A stretch of DNA of 40,120 nucleotides from Clostridiales bacterium COT073_COT-073 (GTDB lineage Bacteria > Bacillota > Clostridia > Lachnospirales > Vallitaleaceae), in the NCBI GenBank assembly GCA_003858485.1, contig RQYD01000040.1, positions 1 through 40,120 of the forward strand, in the 5' to 3' direction. The position numbers and the translations under genes were made by a program. Within the stretch, counting starts at the first letter, position 1, and each line of letters starts with the position of its first letter. The notes below the pieces were generated by a model. It saw nothing but the letters and a program-made list of their open reading frames with translations. It was not told the DNA's origin and did no database searches. Below are positions 33,249-40,120 of this stretch, in pieces.

Positions 33249-36200
33249 TTATTTGCTTTTCTTTTTTAACCAGCCACCCAAAGTTGCCAGGGCTACACCC
33301 AAAAGATGTGCTGCCGTAGCCGGGAAGCTGCTGGTCTTTGGCAATTCTGTCGTACCTTGTGGAATATTTGGATCTTCAATCGACTCTTCCGGCGGTGTCG
33401 TTGGCGGGCGATTTCCCTCCGGTAACGGGTTATCCGGAATATCGGTGGTCGGCGGGGTTGTTGGTTTTGGTTGCTCCTCCGGTTTTGGCGGATTTGGCTT
33501 TGGATTATCCGAATTCCCCGAATCGTCGGAATCATCTGAACCACCGGGATCATCCGAACCACCCGGATCATATGGCTGAAGTGGCTCTTTCGGAATTTGA
33601 CTGTTAATTATCCGGAAGCCGTCCTGCTGACTACCACTATAATCTGTCCGATAACCCTCGATCGGCTTTTCTTCTACAGTATAAACATGTTCCGTTCCAT
33701 CTTCTTTATACATCTCCAAACCGGTAAATTTATGTTTCCAGTCAGTTTCTGCATTTAATTCCGCCTCTTGGTGTTCAACTCCATCCTGAAGCAGATAAAC
33801 CAGCACTCTCTCCTTTTTCTCTCCGACCCAAATCTTTTCTACCCTGACATCAACTGTAGCGGTATGCTTATTTAAAATGGTATAACCATTTTCCATATCA
33901 CCGGTGATCGTCGTCTGATAATCTTCGATTGGTTCTTCGGTCACTGTATATTGAATGATATGTTCACCTGTCTGTTCTTGGTCATATTTCCATAGATCAT
34001 CAAAGGTATGGGTCCAATTATTATTTTCGTTTAACATGATTTCTTTAATTATTTTCCCATCAGCTAAAAGATATACCAGCACATATTCTCTTTTGGGCCC
34101 ATACCAGGTCTTGGTAACTGTCACCTGTGTCTTTTCGGTATTGGTATTGGTCACAACATAGCTAGCTGCTGCTGTGGCCGGATCGATCTTAGTGGCATAA
34201 CCATCAATTTGCACTTCTGAAATGGTGTACTTATATGGTATGCCATCTTCATCGAATTCTTCCAGATCATCAAAAGTCCCGGACCAATTGGGGGCTGAAA
34301 GCTGCAGTTTTTTCCCTGTCGGCTGTTCATCCCGGAACAATTCAATTTCCACTACCTGATCAGAGGCTTTACCGATCCACTTTTTCGTGACAGCTACCGT
34401 CACTTTTCCAGCAGCGGTATTGGTGATGGTAACATTTCCCTGGGCGGTGACATCACCTTGATCAGCCGGGTTAAGGATCACATTGCCATCCGTATCCCTG
34501 CCTTGATAAACCACATGAAATCCCTCCGGCACAATTTCTGTTAGCTTGTACTTAATTTCCTTGCCCTGCGCATCATAGCGCGGCAAATCAGTGACTGTAT
34601 TTGACCATGATGGTGTTGTCAAAACAATTCCTTCCTGACTGCTGCCATCACTGCCCTCCAGGTTAAAAAATACTTCCGGTGGAATCTTATCTTCCGGAGC
34701 ATTCCATTTTTTAGTAACAATGATTTCCACTTTTTCCGTATTGGTATTGGTAACGATAAAACCATTTTCCATCGAACCGGTAATTTCAGAGGTATAATGA
34801 TCGATCTTTTCTTCCTTGACCTGATAATCGATCAATGTGCCATCTACATAATACTTTGGCAAACCAGTAAAAGTATGCTCCCAAATCTTTTCCCCACTTG
34901 GCCCGATGATCGGCAATTGAATGGTTGCCACCTCTTCTGTAGTCGCTCCCGGTATTTGCTTAAGCAAACGAATGGTGACATTATCTTTTTCCGGTCCGAT
35001 CCATTTTTTCTGAACCGAAATATCCGTTTTTTCAATATTATAAATTGTAACATTGGCCGGATCTACATCTTCATATTGAGCAATATACCCATCCGGAACC
35101 TTTTCTTCTTCCACGGTGTATTCAGCCAAATTCTTATTTTCATTATATTTGGGCAAATCATTAATCGTCAGTGGCCATTCCGCTGTTCCGGCTACCGGCT
35201 GAATCGTATACCTGAATTCCTCCTTGGTTTCTTTTTCGGTTACCAAAATTGAAACTGGTTGATCCAGTATCTTTCCCCGCCAAATCTTTTTAATGGTAAT
35301 CGAAGTGGTTTCAGTATTTTTATTGGTAAAGGTATAAAGGCCAGATTCATGATTTTCTGTTGTATTCGGGTCGGACAAAAGTTGATAATCGGGAATGTCT
35401 TCTTCTTCTACCTGATACTTAATTGTTCTGGTCTGGCCGCCCTCTGTCACCTCTTTTGGCATTTTTTCAAAAGTGTATCGCCAGTTTCCATTATCCGGCA
35501 AGGTTATTCGGCCAACTTCAGCAAATTCGCCGGCCTTTTTCTGATCGCTTTTCAGAATAATAGTGACATTTGGGGCTTGAAAGCGCTCCCACTGTTTAAC
35601 GACTGTAATATCAAAAAACTGGGCACCGCCACCGGCACCGCCGGCATTATAGGAAAAAGCAACGGTTTCCGAAACCTTATCTCCCTGCCACTGCATATCA
35701 ATCGAATTATGATAATATTTAGTTTCTTCTTTTTCCGGTAAAGTATCAAATCGAATTTCAAAAAATAAGATTTTGGCTCCAAGTGGAGCAGCATCTGTTA
35801 CCGGGTCATCGCCATTCCAGCGCAGTCCATAAAAATCACGGAGCTGCTTAACCTGAGCAGGCGTAACACGACCGGCCAGCAGGAATGGCTGAATTTTATT
35901 ATTCAGCTTTGTTTCTTTTTCAGTTCCAGATAGTGTCCGCCATAACATATTAGGATAAATCTCAGCGGAAGGCATATTACCGATCCAAATATAAAGAGTT
36001 TTGGTACCATCAGCATTCGGGAAATAACCGGCTGATAATGGTCCCTTAGCTTTTACTTTCTTTTTGACATCATTCAGATCAGTACCAACCACCACATCTT
36101 CCGGTTTCAACATCAAGTGTCCATTATCAAAAGTATCGGTACTTAATTTACCATCAATCGTCGGCCAATGGATCGGAGCCAAAATTTGAATCCGCTTTTC

Positions 36201-37139
36201 ATTTAAAATTAAGCCCTTGGGAATTTTATCAATTAATTCAATGTCTTTATAATTTGTGACATCAGTACCATTGGTATTCATCCCCTTAACCAGCTCATTA
36301 CGGTTGACCCTGATCCGCCATTCAATATATTTTCGGCCCAGATAATCAACATAGGTGGGATTATTTCCGCTATCCGGATATTTTTGAGGAACTCCTGATT
36401 TTTCTATGATTTTTTTACCAATCGGTAAAGGATTCTTGCCAATTGGCGCATTCGGATCCGGTCCTGAAGAACCGGGCGTCAAATCTATGGTTATCTGACC
36501 GGTGGCTCCATCTGTCTTAATATCTGGTTTAATATTTTTAGTAGCCTTAAATTCCAGTTTAACAAAACCATTTTCAATAAAAGGCAGAGTCGTTGCAAAA
36601 GCATTAAAGGTCAGCCGCACCACATTAAGATCTGTTAGCACCTGAAAAGTACCCAGAGTTTTGTCGGGCTCTGTAATATAAACAATATCATACGGTGGCG
36701 ACTGCTCCCATTTTAATACTCCCTCCATATCTGCTCCCTGCGGACTGGGCAGCGGTATGTCAAAATAATCATTAGCCTTGATCTGGGCCATATTTTCTTT
36801 GGTGACAAACCAGCCATATTCAATATATACCCTATCATTGGTTTTAATTTCCGGAATGGGACTTTCTGCCACACCATCCGTTACAATCTTCTTAATGGTG
36901 CCACCAGGGGTTTGCAGATAAAAATGTTTTAATTTAAAATTAACTTTTGCGGTGACATCATTTCCACCCTGACCACCTTTCCCATTGAGAAAGGTTTTTC
37001 CTTCACTCTCCTTCTCATTGATGATGTCCTTTGCCAGTGGTGCTTCCGCATCATTTCTTTCCGCTGCATAAAGATTCTGTACGAAAGCATTAAATAACAT
37101 CATCAACACTAAAGCCATGCTGATTGTTTTTCTTTTCAT
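33249..37139 (-). CDS. LPxTG-anchored Cna-B repeat surface adhesin
   Basis: This 1296-residue surface protein starts with a signal peptide (MKRKTISMALVLMMLFNAFV, cut near LYAAE). Residues of about 35-495 form an unidentified N-terminal region, presumably the adhesive part. Seven Cna-B domains follow. Each opens with a VxKxW strand (ITVVKQW, ITIKKIW, ISVQKKW, IIVTKKW, VAVTKKW, VTVTKTW, VRVEKIW), carries a Y-x-V-x-E segment and closes with TNTNT-like Asn residues, features that can form isopeptide bonds. A Pro/Thr/Ser/Asp-rich wall spacer leads to the sorting signal LPKTS, a hydrophobic stretch and KKKSK. The ATG at 37139 has AGGAGG 7 bases upstream and is preferred to the ATG-less extension to 37232. 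Sortase is encoded elsewhere. LPKTS deviates from the usual LPxTG at the last position. Confidence 0.92.
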   Translation of the reverse strand: MKRKTISMALVLMMLFNAFVQNLYAAERNDAEAPLAKDIINEKESEGKTFLNGKGGQGGNDVTAKVNFKLKHFYLQTPGGTIKKIVTDGVAESPIPEIKTNDRVYIEYGWFVTKENMAQIKANDYFDIPLPSPQGADMEGVLKWEQSPPYDIVYITEPDKTLGTFQVLTDLNVVRLTFNAFATTLPFIENGFVKLEFKATKNIKPDIKTDGATGQITIDLTPGSSGPDPNAPIGKNPLPIGKKIIEKSGVPQKYPDSGNNPTYVDYLGRKYIEWRIRVNRNELVKGMNTNGTDVTNYKDIELIDKIPKGLILNEKRIQILAPIHWPTIDGKLSTDTFDNGHLMLKPEDVVVGTDLNDVKKKVKAKGPLSAGYFPNADGTKTLYIWIGNMPSAEIYPNMLWRTLSGTEKETKLNNKIQPFLLAGRVTPAQVKQLRDFYGLRWNGDDPVTDAAPLGAKILFFEIRFDTLPEKEETKYYHNSIDMQWQGDKVSETVAFSYNAGGAGGGAQFFDITVVKQWERFQAPNVTIILKSDQKKAGEFAEVGRITLPDNGNWRYTFEKMPKEVTEGGQTRTIKYQVEEEDIPDYQLLSDPNTTENHESGLYTFTNKNTETTSITIKKIWRGKILDQPVSILVTEKETKEEFRYTIQPVAGTAEWPLTINDLPKYNENKNLAEYTVEEEKVPDGYIAQYEDVDPANVTIYNIEKTDISVQKKWIGPEKDNVTIRLLKQIPGATTEEVATIQLPIIGPSGEKIWEHTFTGLPKYYVDGTLIDYQVKEEKIDHYTSEITGSMENGFIVTNTNTEKVEIIVTKKWNAPEDKIPPEVFFNLEGSDGSSQEGIVLTTPSWSNTVTDLPRYDAQGKEIKYKLTEIVPEGFHVVYQGRDTDGNVILNPADQGDVTAQGNVTITNTAAGKVTVAVTKKWIGKASDQVVEIELFRDEQPTGKKLQLSAPNWSGTFDDLEEFDEDGIPYKYTISEVQIDGYATKIDPATAAASYVVTNTNTEKTQVTVTKTWYGPKREYVLVYLLADGKIIKEIMLNENNNWTHTFDDLWKYDQEQTGEHIIQYTVTEEPIEDYQTTITGDMENGYTILNKHTATVDVRVEKIWVGEKKERVLVYLLQDGVEHQEAELNAETDWKHKFTGLEMYKEDGTEHVYTVEEKPIEGYRTDYSGSQQDGFRIINSQIPKEPLQPYDPGGSDDPGGSDDSDDSGNSDNPKPNPPKPEEQPKPTTPPTTDIPDNPLPEGNRPPTTPPEESIEDPNIPQGTTELPKTSSFPATAAHLLGVALATLGGWLKKKSK

Positions 37140-37155
37140 GCTTTTTCCTCCTATT

Positions 37156-37187
37156 TTACAACAAACCCTCACACTTCCCTGTTGTAA
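37156..37187 (-). promoter_or_regulatory. leader hairpin before the adhesin ribosome binding site
   Basis: TTACAACA (37156-37163) and TGTTGTAA (37180-37187) are perfect inverted repeats with a 16-base loop. The hairpin ends a few bases upstream of AGGAGG and could modulate translation. Confidence 0.45.
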
Positions 37188-37248
37188 CCTGTCATATACA
37201 ATTTCAGGAAAACCCTTAAATATATCTGACAATTCCTGTTTTATAAGA

Positions 37249-37277
37249 ATTATATCATACTATTTATGCATTTTCTA
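37249..37277 (-). promoter_or_regulatory. extended -10 promoter of the first adhesin gene
   Basis: On the minus strand TGATATAAT (37257-37249) is a perfect TATAAT with the TGn extension. The -35 position (37277-37272, TAGAAA) is weak. It would give a leader of about 100 nt. The region from 37260 to 37550 is very AT-rich, and I see no gene in it. Confidence 0.5.
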
Positions 37278-37550
37278 TACTTTTGTCCCAGCTTTTTATT
37301 CCTAACAAATTTATTTTTCTCTAAAAAGCCCTTTTTTTATAGGTTTTCAGCTCAAAAACTCATAAACTTTTTTATACAAAGTTATTCTTCTTTAAAAATA
37401 AATTCTTTTTTTAGTTATATTTATCAAATTTACTGTTTTTTTATTTATCTTTTTATATTTTTCAATTTGTTTATTGTGATTTTTATTTTTCAGAATAGTT
37501 TGGGTTGATTTAGTGTTCATAATTGTCTTCACGATATCTGCCTTTCACTA

Positions 37551-37792
37551 ATTGACGTACAAACTTCCTTTTCACAGTGTACTAAGCAAAGTTGCTTATA
37601 GCAATGCGAAAGACTTCGTGTTGCTGCTCAGGCAGGTGGCTTAGCAGTCTGGTTTGCAGCTGTGGTCAAAAATTGTCGCATAAAACTTTCTTTTACAACA
37701 TACTAAGCAAAGCTGCTTACAGCAATGCAAAAGACTTCGCGTTTCTGTTTAGGCAAATGATCTAGCAGTTCGGCTTACAGCTGTGGTCAAAA
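37551..37792. repeat. tandem duplication of a 121-bp non-coding unit
   Basis: Units 37551-37671 and 37672-37792 align over their full length, sharing ACTAAGCAAAG, GCAATGC, AAGACTTCG, AGCTGTGGTCAAAA and the border phrase ATTG-CG. They differ at roughly one base in five. No reading frame spans them. Confidence 0.7.
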
Positions 37793-37796
37793 TAAT

Positions 37797-37840
37797 AAAA
37801 CAGCAAAAACAGCTTCTTTCGAAGCTGTTTTTGCTGTTTT
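37797..37840. terminator. 20-bp hairpin terminator of the second adhesin gene
   Basis: Arms at 37797-37816 and 37821-37840 (core CAGCAAAAACAGCTT/AAGCTGTTTTTGCTG) pair perfectly around a 4-base loop. It lies 34 bases past the stop codon of the second adhesin and works in both directions. Confidence 0.85.
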
Positions 37841-37874
37841 GAGAAGCTATGGTTTAAACCTTCAACCTAAGCTC

Positions 37875-40120
37875 TTATTTCGTTTTTCTTCTTAATAATC
37901 CACCCAGGGCTGCTAAAGCCAGTCCTAAGAAGTGAAGGACCGAAGCCGGTGCGCCACCGGTTTTTGGCAACTCCGTTGTACCTTGTGGAATATTCGGATC
38001 ATCAATCGGTACTTCCGGCGGAGTCGTCGGTGGACGATTTCCTTCCGGTACCGGGTTATCCGGAATATCGGTGGTCGGCGGAGTCGTTGGTGGAGTCGTT
38101 GGTGGGTTATCACCACTTGGTGGGGTCGTCGGCGGGGTATCTCCACCCGGCGGGGTCGTCGGCGGAGTATACGGTTCATATGGCTTATCCGGAATCTGAC
38201 TGTTGATTACCTGGAAGCCATCTTGCTGAGTACCACGATAGTCGGTCCGATAACCTTCCACCTTCTCTTCTTCTACTGTATAAGCATGTTCAGTACCATC
38301 TTTTCTGTATTTTTCCAAACTGGTAAAGGTATGTTTCCAGCCTTTGCCTGCGTTTAATACTACCGTCCGATGTTTTACTCCATCCTGAAGCAGATAAATG
38401 GTCACACTATCCTTGGCTGCTCCGACCCAAATCTTTTCAACCTTCACTTCAACCGTTTCGGTATTGGTATTGGTGATCAGCGCTTTACCCAAAGAATAAT
38501 CATAAGTATCTTTGTAATTAGCCGGCAGATTTATTTCTTTGACTGTATATATGATAATATGTCCATCTACCGCATCATATTTACGTAAGCCCGTAAACTC
38601 GCCTTTCCAGCCATTACCTTCATTTAAGGTTAATTCCTGAGCAGTTTCCACTCCATCTACCAGCAGCTTCACTTTCACTTCTGCCAGTTTTGGTCCATAC
38701 CAGTCTTTTTCAACCAAAAGTTTGATTATTTCATCATTGGTGTTAATTGCAGTAAAGCCTTTAATAATAGTGCTATACCCAGCAACCACATCTTCCGTTA
38801 TGTAGTACTCATATAACTCACCAGTTACTTGGCTGTACTTATCAAGACCAGTAAAGGTATGTTTCCAAGGTTTAGTTTCACTTCCATTTAAAGTAATGCT
38901 CCCTACTTCCCGGGCATCATCTTTGGCACTCTTTCTCCATAAACGAATAGTTGCTGATGCCGCTTTCTCACCAATCCATTGCTTTTCAACCGGTACTTCG
39001 ATTTTTTCAATATTGGTATTGGTAATAATTACTTTTCCTGCTACACTATTATCATAGTTTGGAGAATAGGTTGCTATTGCTACTTCTTCTACAGTATACT
39101 TAATTTCAAGCCCACTATTTTCATCGTATTTACGCAAACCGGTAAATACAGATTTCCAACTATTACCAGCATTTAATTCTACCGTCATACCAGTATCATT
39201 TCCATCTGCCAGTAATTTGACTACAACTTTGTCTATTACAGGTCCAACCCATTTCTTTTCTACTGCAAATTGGGTTGTAGCATCATTACGGTTTTCAATA
39301 GCAAAGCCAGTTCCGACATCGCCAGTCAAGGAAATTTGCTTATATCCAGCCGGAACAACTTCTTCGACTGTATAGATAATCTTCTTACCATCCTTATCAT
39401 ATTCTGGCTTATCAATAAAGGTATGTTGCCATGGAGAATGGATTGTCACTTCTTCTTCCAGCTTTTTATTTGCCAATAATCTAATTACAAGGCTTGCCGG
39501 CTCTGGTCCTATCCAAGTTTTGGTCACACCAATTGATACTTTACCTTCAATGGTATTGGTAATTTCAACACTATTACCGGTAATTCCATCATTGGCATTT
39601 TGTCCAGTAATAACGGTATTATACTTATCTACTTTTACTTCTTCGATCGTGTATTTAATTAATTTTCCGTCATCATCATATTGACGTAAACCGGTGAAAG
39701 TATGCTCCCATTTACCATCGTTCTTCGGTAAGGTCACATTGCCTTTCTCAGTACCATCAGCTTTCAGGATAACTTTAATGCTGACAGGACGTTTACCAGC
39801 TGCATTATTATCATCCACCCATGTCTTTGTCACTTTAATACTTCTTTCTGTGACATTCTTATTGGTGATGATAAAGCCCTTCTGCTTATCTCCCTCAATC
39901 TTATGCTCATAGCCTGCTGGCACATCTTCTCTGATGCCATAGGCAATTTCGCTGCCATCCGGATTGTATTTTGGCAAATCTTTAAATTCACCCTTCCAGT
40001 TGCCTTTACTTAATGTAATACTGTTTTCTGGGTTAACATCTACATTATTAATTTGCAGATATACCTTAACAGAATCTTTTTCCGGGCCAACCCATTTCTT
40101 TCCAACTGGTATCTTGATTT
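37875..40120 (-). CDS. LPxTG-anchored Cna-B repeat surface adhesin (partial, N-terminus beyond window)
   Basis: The reading frame is open from the window edge, giving 747 visible C-terminal residues; the real start lies outside. Seven Cna-B domains are seen, the first incomplete: IPVGKKW, SIKVTKTW, IGVTKTW, FAVEKKW, VPVEKQW, LLVEKDW and VKVEKIW open them in order. A Pro/Thr-rich spacer with repeated PPTTPP and GGD/SGD blocks leads to LPKTG, a hydrophobic segment and RRKTK. The last Cna-B domain and the tail (TDIPDNPVPEGNRPPTTPPE, DDPNIPQGTTELPKT) are nearly the same as in the neighbouring adhesin, so the two are paralogues from a duplication. An apparent start inside (TTG at 39977) is not real, because the domain continues upstream of it. 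Confidence 0.92.
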   Translation of the reverse strand, partial: IKIPVGKKWVGPEKDSVKVYLQINNVDVNPENSITLSKGNWKGEFKDLPKYNPDGSEIAYGIREDVPAGYEHKIEGDKQKGFIITNKNVTERSIKVTKTWVDDNNAAGKRPVSIKVILKADGTEKGNVTLPKNDGKWEHTFTGLRQYDDDGKLIKYTIEEVKVDKYNTVITGQNANDGITGNSVEITNTIEGKVSIGVTKTWIGPEPASLVIRLLANKKLEEEVTIHSPWQHTFIDKPEYDKDGKKIIYTVEEVVPAGYKQISLTGDVGTGFAIENRNDATTQFAVEKKWVGPVIDKVVVKLLADGNDTGMTVELNAGNSWKSVFTGLRKYDENSGLEIKYTVEEVAIATYSPNYDNSVAGKVIITNTNIEKIEVPVEKQWIGEKAASATIRLWRKSAKDDAREVGSITLNGSETKPWKHTFTGLDKYSQVTGELYEYYITEDVVAGYSTIIKGFTAINTNDEIIKLLVEKDWYGPKLAEVKVKLLVDGVETAQELTLNEGNGWKGEFTGLRKYDAVDGHIIIYTVKEINLPANYKDTYDYSLGKALITNTNTETVEVKVEKIWVGAAKDSVTIYLLQDGVKHRTVVLNAGKGWKHTFTSLEKYRKDGTEHAYTVEEEKVEGYRTDYRGTQQDGFQVINSQIPDKPYEPYTPPTTPPGGDTPPTTPPSGDNPPTTPPTTPPTTDIPDNPVPEGNRPPTTPPEVPIDDPNIPQGTTELPKTGGAPASVLHFLGLALAALGGLLRRKTK

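Noticed and set aside
33293-33571. Frames opposite and alongside the Pro-rich adhesin tails (also 37925-38357)
   Set aside because: These are shadows created by the low-complexity PPTTPP/DPGG coding repeats of the real genes.

Overview
This window looks like the chromosome of a low-GC, Gram-positive Clostridia-type bacterium. The evidence is the AT-rich base composition, strong AGGAGG-type ribosome binding sites, a SigH-type sigma factor beside rlmB, mrnC and cysS, a T-box leader in front of ileS, and two LPxTG-anchored Cna-B surface proteins. I cannot assign a genus. Most genes lie on the minus strand. Only the PTS/sulfatase pair, a zinc alcohol dehydrogenase and a YczE-like membrane protein lie on the plus strand.

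Layout. 1-3.4 kb (plus): end of a possible PTS operon (IIB component and cytoplasmic sulfatase), then a zinc-dependent dehydrogenase and a terminator shared with serS. 3.5-12.6 kb (minus): a housekeeping block read as 51-aa acidic protein, TPR membrane protein, cysE, cysS, mrnC, SpoVB/MurJ-family flippase, rlmB, sigH, serS. 12.6-13.2 kb: gene debris, including the C-terminal end of a RelB/DinJ-type antitoxin. 13.2-18.5 kb (minus): a maltodextrin-type locus (LacI regulator, GH13 glycosidase, lipoprotein binding protein, two permeases) that is visibly decaying. The regulator has lost its DNA-binding half, the glycosidase lacks its N-terminus, and the first permease is split by a small repeat element.

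18.6-29.4 kb: single genes (GH114-like lipoprotein, SDR, DUF6935-like protein, flavin reductase, PPK2, Gfo/Idh oxidoreductase, a radical-SAM DNA-repair pair, YczE-like protein, papain-fold protein), separated by hairpins and repeats. A well-formed candidate small RNA lies at about 19.91-19.99 kb. 29.5-33 kb: type-2-like ileS with a compact T-box leader. 33.2-40.1 kb: two paralogous Cna-B repeat adhesins with near-identical C-termini; the second runs off the window.

The least explained signals are a MITE-like element with 15-bp terminal inverted repeats, a 5-bp target duplication and four internal hairpin units (22413-22689), a shortened relative of it inside an ABC permease gene (14861-14955), and the candidate small RNA. 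No CRISPR array, rRNA, tRNA, phage or complete transposase gene was seen.
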